The notes under the pieces: model-generated
Seen by the model: only the letters and a program-made list of their open reading frames with translations
Database searches by the model: none
Told to the model about the DNA's origin: nothing
Assembly (NCBI RefSeq): GCF_000964005.1
Contig: NZ_JXYP01000014.1
Coordinates: 186,001 to 250,000, forward strand
DNA length: 64,000 nucleotides
Source of the DNA: Williamsia herbipolensis
GTDB taxonomy: Bacteria; Actinomycetota; Actinomycetes; Mycobacteriales; Mycobacteriaceae
Direction of reading: 5' to 3'
Part shown: piece by piece, positions 1 to 9,776 of the stretch
How positions within the stretch are numbered: position 1 is the stretch's first letter
How the letters are laid out: every line of letters starts with the position of its first letter
Program-made: the position numbers and the translations under genes

Positions 1-828
<828 letters not shown>

Positions 829-903
829 TCGCCCTGACCACAGGGTGTCGCCGGTTCTCGGCGGCACCGGCGGGGGCGCGGCTCACAACGGAAAGGTGCA
901 CCG

Positions 904-2046
904 GTGCGTGACCTGGTGGACATCGGCATGGGCAGAACGGCCCGGCAGACCTTCGAACTCGACGACATCAACATCGTCCCGTCGCGGCGGACCCGCTCGT
1001 CGAGTGAGGTGTCAACGGCGTGGCAGCTCGACGCCTACCGCTTCGACACCCCGATCCTGACCCACCCGACCGACGCGTTGGTCTCACCGGAGTCGGCGAT
1101 CGAACTCGGTCGACAGGGGGCGCTCGGCGTCCTCAACGGTGAGGGACTGTGGGCGCGACACCGCGACGTCGAGGCGAAGATCGCCGAGGTGATCGCGATC
1201 GCGATCGAGGAGGTCGATCCGTCGGCGGCCATCCGACGCCTGCAGGAACTCCACGCCGCCCCGCTCGACACGGGACTGCTGGGGGAGAACGTCGCCCGCG
1301 TCCGCGAGGCCGGGGTGACGACCGCGGTGCGCGTCAGCCCGCAGCACGCGCAGGAGATCACGCCGACACTCGTCGCCGCCGGGGTCGACCTGCTGGTCAT
1401 CCACGGCACGATCATCTCCGCCGAGCACGTCTCGCACGACGGCCGTGAACCGCTGAACCTCAAGACTTTCATCAGCGAGCTCGACATCCCGGTGGTCGCC
1501 GGCGGCGTCCACGACCACCGCACCGCGCTGCACCTGATGCGGACCGGCGCGGCGGGCGTGATCGTCGGATACGGCTCGGCCGAGGGGTCGACCACCACCG
1601 GTGAGGTGCTGGGGATCGGTGTGCCGATGGCGACGGCGATCGCCGACGCCGCGGCCGCGCGCCGCGAGTACCTCGACGAGACCGGTGGCCGCTACGTGCA
1701 CGTGATCGCCGACGGCGACATCCACACCTCGGGTCACCTCGCCAAGGCGATCGCGTGTGGCGCCGACGCCGCGATGCTGGGTACCCCGCTCGCCGCCGCC
1801 GCGCAGGCGCCGGGCCAGGGCTGGTTCTGGACCGCAGCGGCCGCTCACCCCTCGCTTCCCCGCGGCGCCCTGCTGCAGGTGGCCCTCGGCGACGACCGTC
1901 CCGGCCTCGATGTGGTGCTGCACGGTCCGTCCTCGGAGCCGTTCGGGCAGCTCAACGTCGTCGGAGGTCTGCGCCGGTCGATGGCGAAGGCGGGCTACTC
2001 CGATCTGAAGGAGTTCCAGAAGGTCGGGCTCACCGCGCACTCCTGA
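904..2046 (+). CDS. guaB3: GuaB3-family IMP dehydrogenase-like protein
   Basis: This 380-residue protein belongs to the GuaB3 (IMP dehydrogenase-related 2) family found beside guaB in mycolic-acid actinobacteria. The start is GTG at 904, with GGAAAGG at 890-896. The N-terminus carries the family stretch MGRTARQTFELDD and PSRRTRSS. It has the (beta/alpha)8 fold with ADGDIHTSGHLAKAIACGADA but no CBS domains. The loop that aligns with the IMPDH catalytic cysteine reads YGSAEGSTTTGEV and contains no cysteine, so ordinary IMP dehydrogenase activity is doubtful. GuaB3 proteins elsewhere have been discussed as GMP-reductase-like or regulatory; the reaction here is not decidable from sequence. Family assignment is secure, function is not. 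Confidence 0.93.
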   Translation: MRDLVDIGMGRTARQTFELDDINIVPSRRTRSSSEVSTAWQLDAYRFDTPILTHPTDALVSPESAIELGRQGALGVLNGEGLWARHRDVEAKIAEVIAIAIEEVDPSAAIRRLQELHAAPLDTGLLGENVARVREAGVTTAVRVSPQHAQEITPTLVAAGVDLLVIHGTIISAEHVSHDGREPLNLKTFISELDIPVVAGGVHDHRTALHLMRTGAAGVIVGYGSAEGSTTTGEVLGIGVPMATAIADAAAARREYLDETGGRYVHVIADGDIHTSGHLAKAIACGADAAMLGTPLAAAAQAPGQGWFWTAAAAHPSLPRGALLQVALGDDRPGLDVVLHGPSSEPFGQLNVVGGLRRSMAKAGYSDLKEFQKVGLTAHS

Positions 2047-2183
2047 CCGGTGTGACGAGGGCTGTGCGGGAACGTGGACAGTTCGTCGAATCCGACAATG
2101 GGTGTTGTACGATGAGGTCTGCGTCATAGCGGTTCAGTCCGTCTCCGGTGACGCGATCACACGATCTGTCGCGAGGTGACCCG

Positions 2184-3992
2184 ATGCCCACTCCCGGTAC
2201 GCACGACTACGACGTCCTGATCATCGGATCGGGTTTCGGCGGCAGCGTGAGCGCGTTACGGCTGGTCGAGAAGGGCTATCGCGTCGGTGTCATCGAGGCC
2301 GGCCGTCGGTTCGAGGACCCGGATTTCGCCAAGACCAGCTGGCGTCTCAACAAGTTCGTGTGGGCGCCCAAGCTAGGGCTGTTCGGGATCCAGCGGATCC
2401 ACATGCTGCGCGACGTGATGGTGCTCGCGGGCGCCGGCGTGGGCGGCGGTTCGCTGAACTACGCCAACACCCTCTACAAGCCCCCGACGCCGTTCTTCAC
2501 CGATCCGCAGTGGGGACACATCACCGACTGGGACGACGAGCTCGAATCGCACTACGACCAGGCGCGTCGCATGCTCGGCGTGGTCACCAACCCCACCTTC
2601 ACCAATTCCGACCGTGTCATGAAGGAACTCGCCGAGGAGATGGGTGTCGCCGACACCTTCGGCCCCACCCCGGTCGGTGTGTTCTTCGGCGAGAAGACCG
2701 GTGGCGAGGGCAAGCCCGGGCAGACGGTGCCCGACCCCTACTTCGGGGGCGCCGGACCGGAACGCACCGCCTGCACCGAGTGCGGGTCGTGCATGACCGG
2801 CTGCCGGGTGGGCGCCAAGAACACCCTGCTGAAGAACTACCTGGGTCTCGCCGAGCGGAACGGCGCGCAGATCCTCGACCGCACCACCGTCACCGGGTTG
2901 CACCCGCACGCCGACGGTTCGTGGTCGGTCGACACCGAGCGTACCGGCACCTGGACCCGTCTCGGCGCGCGTCGGCGCACGCTGACCGCCGGCCAGGTGA
3001 TCGTGGCCGCGGGCACGTACAACACCCAGAAACTGCTCCACCTCGCCAAGGACGACGGGTCGCTGCCCGCCCTGTCCGACGCCCTCGGTCAGCTGACCCG
3101 CACCAACTCCGAATCGATCCTGGGGGCCATGCGCAGCAAGGTCGACCCGACCGACGACTTCTCCGAGGGCGTCGCCATCACCTCGTCGATCCACCCGGCG
3201 TCGGACACCCACATCGAGCCGTGCCGATACGGCAAGGGCTCCAACGCGATGGGGCTGCTGCAGACGATGCTCACCGACGGTGAGCCCGGACGGAACCGCT
3301 TCCTCAAGTTCCTCGACGAGGTACGCAAAAACCCGTTCGCGTTGCTGCAGCTCATCAACGTGCGCAACTGGTCGCAGCGCACGGTGATCCTGCTGGTGAT
3401 GCAGAACAAGAACAACTCGCTGTCGACGTTCGTCCAGCGGTTCGGGCCGTTCCGGTTCGTCAACAGCCGCCAGGGCCACGGCGAACCCAACCCGACGTGG
3501 ATCCCCAAGGGCAACGAGGCGGCACAGCGCGTCGCGGCGAAGCTCGAGGGACTGGCCGGCGGGACCTGGGGCGACGTGTTCAACATGCCGATGACCGCGC
3601 ACTACCTCGGCGGGTGCGTCATCTCGGACTCGCCGTCGAACGGCGTGATCGACCCGTACCACCGGGTGTGGAACTACCCGACGCTCCACATCACCGACGG
3701 TGCGTCGATCAGCGCGAACCTCGGCGTGAACCCGTCGCTGTCGATCAGCGCGCAGGCCGAACGTGCGATGTCGTTCTGGCCCAACAAGAACGAGGCCGAC
3801 ACGCGGCCGTCGCAGGCTCAGCCGTACCGTCGCCTCGAGGCCGTCGCCCCGCAGGCGCCGGTGGTCCCCGACAGTGCACCGGGTGCCCTGCGTCTGCCGA
3901 TCGTGGCGATCACCTCGGGTGGCACGGCGCCGCGATCCGATGACGCCCTGCTGCCCACCGCGCAGGTCAGCCGCGACGGGGTCAGCGCCTAG
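2184..3992 (+). CDS. choD: GMC-family oxidoreductase, cholesterol oxidase type
   Basis: This 602-residue flavoprotein of the glucose-methanol-choline family resembles mycobacterial ChoD, annotated as cholesterol oxidase (3-beta-hydroxysterol to 3-keto sterol). The FAD-binding Rossmann motif [10 protein letters not shown] is near residue 15. A cysteine-rich segment, [17 protein letters not shown], lies near residues 195-215. The C-terminal GMC segment [12 protein letters not shown] and [22 protein letters not shown] contains the catalytic His/Asn-type region. I chose ATG 2184 because GAGGTGA lies 4 nt upstream (2173-2179); a GTG at 2148 is also in frame. guaA begins 10 bp downstream. No twin-arginine signal is visible, so it is probably cytoplasmic. 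The true substrate could be another sterol or alcohol. Confidence 0.88.
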   Translation: MPTPGTHDYDVLIIGSGFGGSVSALRLVEKGYRVGVIEAGRRFEDPDFAKTSWRLNKFVWAPKLGLFGIQRIHMLRDVMVLAGAGVGGGSLNYANTLYKPPTPFFTDPQWGHITDWDDELESHYDQARRMLGVVTNPTFTNSDRVMKELAEEMGVADTFGPTPVGVFFGEKTGGEGKPGQTVPDPYFGGAGPERTACTECGSCMTGCRVGAKNTLLKNYLGLAERNGAQILDRTTVTGLHPHADGSWSVDTERTGTWTRLGARRRTLTAGQVIVAAGTYNTQKLLHLAKDDGSLPALSDALGQLTRTNSESILGAMRSKVDPTDDFSEGVAITSSIHPASDTHIEPCRYGKGSNAMGLLQTMLTDGEPGRNRFLKFLDEVRKNPFALLQLINVRNWSQRTVILLVMQNKNNSLSTFVQRFGPFRFVNSRQGHGEPNPTWIPKGNEAAQRVAAKLEGLAGGTWGDVFNMPMTAHYLGGCVISDSPSNGVIDPYHRVWNYPTLHITDGASISANLGVNPSLSISAQAERAMSFWPNKNEADTRPSQAQPYRRLEAVAPQAPVVPDSAPGALRLPIVAITSGGTAPRSDDALLPTAQVSRDGVSA

Positions 3993-4002
3993 ACTGAGCG
4001 GC

Positions 4003-5610
4003 GTGACCGCACCCGAACAGTCGAGCCCGGCCGCTTCGTCGCCTGCCGAATCGGCCGCCCCCCGCCCCGTCCTCGTCGTCGATTTCGGCGCGCAGTACGC
4101 GCAGCTCATCGCACGGCGGGTCCGCGAGGCGCGTGTCTACTCCGAGGTGATCGCCCACTCGGCCTCCATCGAGGAGATCAAGGCCAAAAACCCGGTGGCG
4201 CTGGTCCTCTCGGGCGGCCCGGCGTCGGTCTACGCCGAGGACGCACCGGGTCTCGACCCCGCCGTCCTCGACCTCGACATCCCCGTGTTCGGCATCTGCT
4301 ACGGCTACCAGGCCATGGCCAACGAGCTCGGCGGGGTGGTGGCCAACACCGGCGGCCGCGAGTTCGGCCGCACCACCCTGTCGCTGACGGGGGAGTCGGT
4401 CCTGCACTCCGGTCTGCCCGAGAGCCAGCCGGTGTGGATGAGCCACAACGACGCCGTGCAGGAGCCCCCCGCCGGGTTCACCGTCACCGCGTCGACCCCG
4501 GGTGCGCCGGTCGCGGCGTTCGAGAACCTGGAACGCCGGATGGCCGGAGTGCAGTACCACCCGGAGGTCATGCACACCCCACACGGCCAGCAGGTGCTCA
4601 CGCGCTTCCTCTACGAGGTCGCCGGGCTCGAACCGAGCTGGACGGCGGCCAACATCGCCGACGCCCTCGTCGAGCAGGTGCGCGCCCAGGTCGGCGAGAC
4701 CGGTCTCGCGCTGTGCGGTCTGTCGGGCGGCGTCGACTCCGCGGTCGCCGCGGCGCTGGTGCAGAAGGCGATCGGGGATCGGCTCACGTGCGTCTTCGTC
4801 GACCACGGTCTGCTGCGTGCCGGCGAGCGCGAACAGGTCCAGAAGGACTTCGTCGCCGCGACCGGGGCCCGCCTGATCACCGTCGACGCCGAGGAGACCT
4901 TCCTCCGTGAGCTCGCCGGGCACAGCGATCCCGAGACCAAACGCAAGATCATCGGTCGCGAGTTTATCCGGTCGTTCGAGGGTGCGGTCTCCGACGTGAT
5001 CGGCGATGCCGACTCGAGTGTCGATTTCCTGGTGCAGGGGACGTTGTATCCCGACGTCGTCGAGTCCGGCGGGGGCAGCGGCACCGCGAACATCAAGAGC
5101 CACCACAACGTCGGCGGACTGCCCGAGGATCTCGAGTTCGCCCTCGTCGAACCCCTGCGCCTGCTGTTCAAGGACGAGGTGCGGGCGGTCGGTCGCGAGC
5201 TGGGTCTGCCCGAGGAGATCGTTGCGCGCCAACCGTTCCCGGGTCCCGGCCTGGCGATCCGCATCGTCGGTGAGGTCACCGCGCAACGGCTCGACATCCT
5301 GCGCGCCGCCGACCTGATCGCCCGTGAGGAACTCACCGCGGCCGGACTCGACGACACCATCTGGCAGTGCCCCGTGGTGCTGCTCGCCGACGTCCGCAGT
5401 GTCGGGGTGCAGGGTGACGGGCGGACCTACGGACACCCGATCGTCCTGCGGCCGGTGTCGAGCGAGGACGCCATGACCGCCGACTGGACCCGCGTTCCCT
5501 ACGAGACCCTCGAGCTCATCTCGACCCGCATCACCAACGAGGTCGCCGAGGTCAACCGCGTGGTCCTCGACGTCACCAGCAAGCCCCCGGGCACGATCGA
5601 GTGGGAATAG
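4003..5610 (+). CDS. guaA: GMP synthase (glutamine-hydrolysing)
   Basis: This 535-residue enzyme aminates XMP to GMP using glutamine and ATP, completing the guaB route. The N-terminal class I glutamine amidotransferase domain has the nucleophile elbow GICYGYQ and the HPE of YHPEVMH. The central ATP-pyrophosphatase domain has the P-loop [12 protein letters not shown]. The C-terminal dimerisation domain has GPGLAIRI and ends GTIEWE. GTG 4003 is preceded by TAGACT (3990-3995) at 7 nt with no Shine-Dalgarno, suggesting a leaderless transcript. Starting there gives the usual family length; the open frame extends further upstream inside choD but without homology. An inverted repeat array follows the stop. 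Confidence 0.97.
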   Translation: MTAPEQSSPAASSPAESAAPRPVLVVDFGAQYAQLIARRVREARVYSEVIAHSASIEEIKAKNPVALVLSGGPASVYAEDAPGLDPAVLDLDIPVFGICYGYQAMANELGGVVANTGGREFGRTTLSLTGESVLHSGLPESQPVWMSHNDAVQEPPAGFTVTASTPGAPVAAFENLERRMAGVQYHPEVMHTPHGQQVLTRFLYEVAGLEPSWTAANIADALVEQVRAQVGETGLALCGLSGGVDSAVAAALVQKAIGDRLTCVFVDHGLLRAGEREQVQKDFVAATGARLITVDAEETFLRELAGHSDPETKRKIIGREFIRSFEGAVSDVIGDADSSVDFLVQGTLYPDVVESGGGSGTANIKSHHNVGGLPEDLEFALVEPLRLLFKDEVRAVGRELGLPEEIVARQPFPGPGLAIRIVGEVTAQRLDILRAADLIAREELTAAGLDDTIWQCPVVLLADVRSVGVQGDGRTYGHPIVLRPVSSEDAMTADWTRVPYETLELISTRITNEVAEVNRVVLDVTSKPPGTIEWE

Positions 5611-5618
5611 CCCCCCAG

Positions 5619-5763
5619 TTGGGCACGTAACGACGCCGGTTGGGCACGTAATGCCGTCGGTTGGGCACGTAATGCCGTCGGTTGGGCGGGTAGTGCAGCC
5701 CCCGTGCAGTGTGGTGCCCAACTGCGGTATCTACGTGCCCAACTGCGGTATTTGCGTGCCCAA
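5619..5763. repeat. Inverted array of 21-bp units after guaA
   Basis: Seven 21-bp units run without gaps. Four point forward (5619-5639, 5640-5660, 5661-5681 and the degenerate 5682-5702), each starting TTGGGCACG or TTGGGCGGG. Three are reverse-complemented (5701-5721, 5722-5742, 5743-5763), each ending GTGCCCAA. Units 2 and 3 are identical. The two half-arrays face each other around 5702, so the transcript from either strand can form a long imperfect hairpin. The array sits between the convergent guaA and the PspC operon and may act as a two-way terminator. No spacers or cas genes are present, so it is not a CRISPR. Confidence 0.85.
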
Positions 5764-5774
5764 CTGGGGTGGGG

Positions 5775-5969
5775 TCAGGGTTTGCGGCGACTGACGCCAC
5801 CGGCGACGATCAGCGCGACCCCGAGGATCACGGCCACCCCGACCGCGGCCCATCGCAGGACAGCGGTGTCGGCGACCTCCGGTGATCCGGCGAGTCCCCA
5901 GAGGGCGATCGCCAGACCGGCGACCCCGACGAGTGCCTGGGCGGGCCGCAGGCCCCGTTCGTCATCCAC
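5775..5969 (-). CDS. Small two-helix membrane protein
   Basis: This 64-residue protein has two predicted membrane segments (about residues 12-27 and 39-57), a charged N-terminus MDDERGLR and a basic C-terminus SRRKP. Its ATG overlaps the 3' end of the upstream PspC/LiaF-like gene by 8 bp, so the two are probably translationally coupled. The family is not recognised. Position and topology suggest an accessory membrane component of the envelope-stress module, but this is inference only. Confidence 0.6.
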   Translation of the reverse strand: MDDERGLRPAQALVGVAGLAIALWGLAGSPEVADTAVLRWAAVGVAVILGVALIVAGGVSRRKP

Positions 5970-7347
5970 GATCCACCGTCACCTGTCCGAGGACGTTCGA
6001 GATGTCCACGCGCAGAACCGGACCCGCGGTACCGTCGTCACCGCTCGGGCACGTCTGGTCACCCACGATCACCCTGCACCGGGTGTCGAGGTTCATCCCC
6101 TTCGGAGCGATGACCCGGATCTCGCCGACGCCGCCGCGTACCCGCACCGACCGGTCGGCGGTGAGCGTCACCGATCGTAGGTCGAGTGTCGCCTGCCCCA
6201 CCGAGTGGTCGTATTGCGCGGCGATGTCGGCCTCGGTCAGCGGTCGCCATTCACGTTGTCCCACGCCGCCTCCGGGCAGCAGATCGCTACCCGCCAGCAG
6301 TGACCCGCCGACGACGCCGACCGCGAGGATCACCGCGAGCCCGACGAGGCCCGAACCGCGCCGCGACACCACCCCGACGAGCAGACCGACACACACGACG
6401 GCCAGCGACAAGGCCATGATGCGGACCGGTGTGAGGGCGGAGACGCCGGCGAATGCCGCGGTCGTCGCTGCGGCCGCGACCAGTAGGGCGACACCCAGGG
6501 TGATCGGGGTGAGAGCCGAGCGTGGCCTCCGTGTGGCGGGCGGATAGGTCGGGGCGGGATCGGAGGGTTCGGGCAGATCCCAGGCGAACGGGGCGACACC
6601 CAGGGGATCCCACGCCGGTGGTGTGCTCGGCATCTCGGTCGTCGGCCCGGTGTCGGAGTCCGTGTCGGCGGTTGCCGAGCGCTCCTTCGTCAGGTCGACG
6701 GGTCCGGAGGCCGTGGTGCCGGCAGCTGACGGGTCGGTCCAGGCGCGGGGAGTCCAGCGGGTGAAGGTCTCGGTGGCCGCCAGGGTGGCCGCGCCGACGG
6801 TGTCGGCGGAGGTGCCGGCCACGGGATCGGGGCACCGTTGATACAGCAGCCACCACGCGAGGAGCATCAGCGCTGCTCCGAGGAGGCCACCCGATCCCCA
6901 GGCCACGTTCGGGCCGAACGAGGTGACGGCGACGACGAGGATCACCAGCACCACGACCGGCGGCGACAGGTGCGGCCCCCGCCCGTCGTGTCCGTGAACG
7001 TGCCGCCGGCGCCCGCGACGACCACGCGCGGCCCGGAACCGGTCGCGCTGATCGCGTCGCGACACGCCGTCGGAGACGCCGTCGGAAGGGAAGGTGACCC
7101 ATGCGGCGATGTAGAGCACGATGCCGCTGCCGCCGAACAACGTGGCGACGACGAACGCGACCTTCACGAGCGTCGGATCGATGCGGTATCGCTGTGCGAC
7201 ACCGCCGCACACACCGGCGACGGTGCGGTCGCCGCCGGTGCGGACGGGCCGCGTGTCCCACATCCGGTGCAGCGTCTCGGAATTGATCGCGCCGGGATTC
7301 GGCGTGCCCGGGTTCCGGTTCGGTGTCTCCGTGTCCATGCCGACCAT
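5962..7347 (-). CDS. PspC / LiaF-type envelope-stress membrane protein
   Basis: This 461-residue protein has an N-terminal PspC domain (about residues 35-95, with GGDRTVAGVCGGVAQRY and YIAAWVTFP), then an Arg-rich linker and several membrane helices in the middle third. The extracellular C-terminal region resembles the LiaF cell-wall-active antibiotic response domain, with beta-strand repeats such as GGVGEIRVIAPKGM and VDISNVLGQVTVDRG. It is divergent from a histidine kinase that also begins with PspC, with a LuxR-type regulator behind it. That arrangement resembles LiaFSR/VraTSR modules, in which LiaF restrains the kinase until envelope damage occurs. The start could be ATG 7347 or 7338. Domain calls are fairly secure; the inhibitory role is inferred. 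Confidence 0.82.
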   Translation of the reverse strand: MVGMDTETPNRNPGTPNPGAINSETLHRMWDTRPVRTGGDRTVAGVCGGVAQRYRIDPTLVKVAFVVATLFGGSGIVLYIAAWVTFPSDGVSDGVSRRDQRDRFRAARGRRGRRRHVHGHDGRGPHLSPPVVVLVILVVAVTSFGPNVAWGSGGLLGAALMLLAWWLLYQRCPDPVAGTSADTVGAATLAATETFTRWTPRAWTDPSAAGTTASGPVDLTKERSATADTDSDTGPTTEMPSTPPAWDPLGVAPFAWDLPEPSDPAPTYPPATRRPRSALTPITLGVALLVAAAATTAAFAGVSALTPVRIMALSLAVVCVGLLVGVVSRRGSGLVGLAVILAVGVVGGSLLAGSDLLPGGGVGQREWRPLTEADIAAQYDHSVGQATLDLRSVTLTADRSVRVRGGVGEIRVIAPKGMNLDTRCRVIVGDQTCPSGDDGTAGPVLRVDISNVLGQVTVDRG

Positions 7348-7468
7348 CCTGGTGCGCCGACGGGCCGCGCACCATCGGTGTTCACCCTGAATCGGTGCGC
7401 CGATTCCGCGCGCCCGGTCAGGGTCGTCCCTGATGTGCGGTGCGGGGTGTGCGTGTCACCATCTAGGC

Positions 7469-8758
7469 GTGAACGGGCAGGACGAGGGGCGCGCGCACGA
7501 CGCCGCGGTGCGCGCGGGGGTGCCCGGCCGTGTCCTGCGTCGCGACGGCGGCCGGATCATCGGTGGCGTCGCCGGCGGTGTCGCCGACCATCTCGGCGTC
7601 GACGTGGTGGTCGTGCGGATCGTGTTCGTGGTGCTCAGCGCCCTCGCCGGCGCCGGGGTGTGCGCGTACGGCCTGCTGTGGTTCTTCTGCCCACCGGGTA
7701 CCGACACGCGACCACCGCCGCGCGGCGAACGTGCCCAGGCCTACGGTCTGGCGCTCGTCGGTCTCGCCGCGGTGGTGGTCGTCGGCTTCGCGGCATCGGG
7801 GACGCCGGCGGAGTACCTGGTGCCGCTGGTGGTGGTCGCGGTCGGCGCGAGCCTCGTGTGGCGCGAGTTCGACACCGGCCACGGCGGTACCCGCAGCCGG
7901 GTGATGACCTGGACCCGCGTCGCCGGCGGAGGCGTCCTGGTGATCGGTGGACTCGTCGTCGCGGTCCTCGCCACCGACCGATCGTTCGGCGGTCTCGGGA
8001 CCACCCTGCTCGCCGTGGTCGCGACCCTGCTCGGCGTGGTGCTGCTGACCGTCCCGCTGTGGATGCGGATGCTGCGCACCGTGAACGCCGAACGCGCCGC
8101 GCGGATCCGCGCCGCCGAGCGCGACGAGATCGCCACCCACCTCCACGATTCGGTGCTGCAGACACTCGCGTTGATCCAGAAGCAGGCCCATCGCCCCGAG
8201 GAGGTCACCCGACTCGCGCGCGGACAGGAACGCGAGTTGCGGCGATGGTTGTTCGGCGAGACCGACCGGGCGGGCAGTTCACTCGCCGCGGCGGTGAAGC
8301 TGATGGCCGGCGACGTCGAGGACGCGTACGGCATCGAGGTCGACGTGGTGACCGTCGGCGACCTCACGTGGCCGCACGGATCGCCGCGGTCCGACGTGCC
8401 CGACACCAAGCGGTGGGCCGCGCTCGTCGCAGCCATACGCGAGGCATTGATCAACGCGGCCAAGCACTCCGGTGAGCACAAGGTCGATGTGTTCGCCGAG
8501 GTCACCGCAGACGGCGTCGAGGCCTTCGTGCGCGACCGCGGGCGGGGTTTCGATCCCGACGCGGTGCCCCACGACCGACAGGGTCTGGCGAAGTCGATCC
8601 GCGGGCGCGTCGAACGCCACGGGGGCTCGGTGGTCGTGAAGACCGCGATCGGCCGCGGCACCGAGATCGTCTTGTCGATGCCGCGTGAGCATCACGCATC
8701 CGAGAACGCGACCGACGGCGTGCACACCGTGCCCGCCGAGAGCGGGGAGAACCGATGA
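7469..8758 (+). CDS. PspC-domain sensor histidine kinase (LiaS-like)
   Basis: This 429-residue membrane histidine kinase has an N-terminal PspC domain (GGRIIGGVAGGVADHL, then GLLWFFCPPGT). About four further membrane helices follow to residue 200. The HisKA_3 dimerisation box is EIATHLHDSVLQTLAL, with phosphoacceptor His226, and a C-terminal HATPase_c domain has the N box EALINAAKHSGEHK and G box DRGRGFDPDAV. GTG 7469 gives a sensible N-terminus; the frame extends upstream to 7433 without homology. The response regulator gene overlaps its stop codon by 4 bp (ATGA), so kinase and regulator form a pair. The divergent PspC/LiaF-like gene is the likely signalling partner. Confidence 0.9.
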   Translation: MNGQDEGRAHDAAVRAGVPGRVLRRDGGRIIGGVAGGVADHLGVDVVVVRIVFVVLSALAGAGVCAYGLLWFFCPPGTDTRPPPRGERAQAYGLALVGLAAVVVVGFAASGTPAEYLVPLVVVAVGASLVWREFDTGHGGTRSRVMTWTRVAGGGVLVIGGLVVAVLATDRSFGGLGTTLLAVVATLLGVVLLTVPLWMRMLRTVNAERAARIRAAERDEIATHLHDSVLQTLALIQKQAHRPEEVTRLARGQERELRRWLFGETDRAGSSLAAAVKLMAGDVEDAYGIEVDVVTVGDLTWPHGSPRSDVPDTKRWAALVAAIREALINAAKHSGEHKVDVFAEVTADGVEAFVRDRGRGFDPDAVPHDRQGLAKSIRGRVERHGGSVVVKTAIGRGTEIVLSMPREHHASENATDGVHTVPAESGENR

Positions 8759-9426
8759 CCGATGTCACCACGACGTGCCGGGTGTTCCTGGTCGACGACC
8801 ACGCCGTGTTCCGCTCCGGGGTGCGCGCCGAACTCGCGACGGCGAGCGGCATCAGCATCGTGGGGGAGGCGGGGACGGTGGCCGACGCGGTGGCCGGGAT
8901 CGTCGAGGCCACACCGGATGTCGTGCTCCTCGACGTCCACATGCCCGACGGGGGCGGCGTCGCCGTCGTCCGCGGTGTCGCCGATTCGCGTATCGCGCAA
9001 CCGCCGGTGTTCCTGGCGCTCAGCGTGTCCGACGCCGCCGAGGACGTCATCGCCACCATCCGCGCCGGTGCCCGCGGGTACGTCACGAAGACCATCGCCG
9101 GCACCGAACTCGCCGACGCCGTGCGCCGGGTCGCCGACGGTGACGCGGTGTTCAGCCCTCGCCTGGCCGGGTTCGTCCTCGACTCGTTCACCGGACGCTC
9201 ACCGATGCCCGAACCGCACCTCGACCCCGAGCTGGACTCCCTCACCCCGCGGGAACTCGAGGTGCTGCGCCTGCTGGCCCGCGGCTACACCTATCGCGAG
9301 ATCGCCGAGGACCTCTTCATCTCGGTCAAGACGGTGGAGACCCACGCCTCCAACGTGTTGCGCAAGACCCAGCAGTCCAACCGCAACGCACTGACGCGAT
9401 GGGCGGCGAACCGCCACATCCGTTGA
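8755..9426 (+). CDS. LuxR/NarL-family response regulator (LiaR-like)
   Basis: This 223-residue regulator has an N-terminal receiver domain with the acidic pair in FLVDDHAVFR, phosphoacceptor Asp60 (VVLLDVHMP) and the conserved Lys in GYVTKTIAG. A C-terminal LuxR-type helix-turn-helix (about residues 160-215) contains LTPRELEVLRLLARG and KTVETHASNVLRK. The start overlaps the kinase stop codon, so the two proteins are made together. The likely targets are the divergent PspC operon and possibly the small peptide gene 130 bp downstream, but I see no validated binding site. Confidence 0.93.
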   Translation: MTDVTTTCRVFLVDDHAVFRSGVRAELATASGISIVGEAGTVADAVAGIVEATPDVVLLDVHMPDGGGVAVVRGVADSRIAQPPVFLALSVSDAAEDVIATIRAGARGYVTKTIAGTELADAVRRVADGDAVFSPRLAGFVLDSFTGRSPMPEPHLDPELDSLTPRELEVLRLLARGYTYREIAEDLFISVKTVETHASNVLRKTQQSNRNALTRWAANRHIR

Positions 9427-9516
9427 CACGGAACAGACGTGGTGTGACGGCAGGCACGTAGCGACCCCACAGCAATCGTCGCGGTGACCACACAGATTCG
9501 GTTCCTACCTTCACGG

Positions 9517-9539
9517 GTGTCGGCAAGAGATGCCGACAC
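9517..9539 (+). promoter_or_regulatory. Hairpin or operator before the small peptide gene
   Basis: A perfect 9-bp inverted repeat, GTGTCGGCA (9517-9525) and TGCCGACAC (9531-9539), is separated by AGAGA. It lies directly before the ribosome site of the 34-residue peptide gene. A plausible -10 box, TACCTT, is at 9505-9510, so the repeat would sit in the 5' leader as an RNA hairpin, or serve as a DNA site for a dimeric regulator such as the upstream LuxR-type protein. Which of the two is not decidable from sequence. Confidence 0.55.
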
Positions 9540-9556
9540 GAGAGAAGGAGTCCGAC

Positions 9557-9661
9557 ATGGCATTCGCACAGCAGAACCCCACCCCCAACCGCACCGCCCC
9601 GAAGCGTCGTCAGCGCACGTGGGATCCGCGCACCCGTCGGTGGACCTGGATCTGGCGCTGA
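9557..9661 (+). CDS. 34-residue Trp/Arg-rich small peptide
   Basis: This short gene is preceded by GAAGGAG (9544-9550) at 6 nt, one of the best ribosome sites in the window. The product is polar and proline-rich at first (QQNPTPNRTAPKRRQR) and ends in WDPRTRRWTWIWR, with four tryptophans and many arginines in the last 13 residues. It has no membrane helix, cysteine or known family. It lies behind the envelope-stress regulator and ahead of an ABC exporter, with a 16-bp perfect hairpin between it and the exporter gene. It could be a stress-induced cationic peptide, a peptide product exported by the neighbour, or a regulatory leader peptide. Codon choice matches coding DNA. Function is unknown. 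Confidence 0.7.
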   Translation: MAFAQQNPTPNRTAPKRRQRTWDPRTRRWTWIWR

Positions 9662-9694
9662 CCCGGTCCCTCGCCACGCCGGTGTCACACCGTT

Positions 9695-9727
9695 CTCTGG
9701 GGCCCGCGATCATCGCGGGCCCCAGAG
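9695..9727 (+). terminator. Perfect 16-bp hairpin after the small peptide gene
   Basis: CTCTGGGGCCCGCGAT (9695-9710) and its exact reverse complement (9712-9727) flank a single C, followed by CTGTTGTG. This is a strong U-poor actinobacterial-type terminator, 33 bp after the peptide stop and 49 bp before the ABC transporter ATG. It either ends the peptide mRNA or attenuates read-through into the exporter gene. Confidence 0.75.
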
Positions 9728-9776
9728 CTGTTGTGCGCCCGGATCACAGCCGTCACCTCGACAACCGGAGAACCCC

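Noticed and set aside
2373-4109. Long minus-strand ORF opposite the cholesterol-oxidase-type gene
   Set aside because: It has Arg/Gly/Val-rich antisense composition with no motifs; the sense gene has clear GMC features.
5619-5763. Possible CRISPR array
   Set aside because: Units abut without unique spacers, reverse orientation midway, and there is no cas gene in the window.
5573-5800. Minus-strand ORF with repeats such as PNRRHYV and VGH
   Set aside because: The heptad repeats are simply the translation of the 21-bp DNA array; there is no ribosome site and the frame runs into the guaA 3' end.
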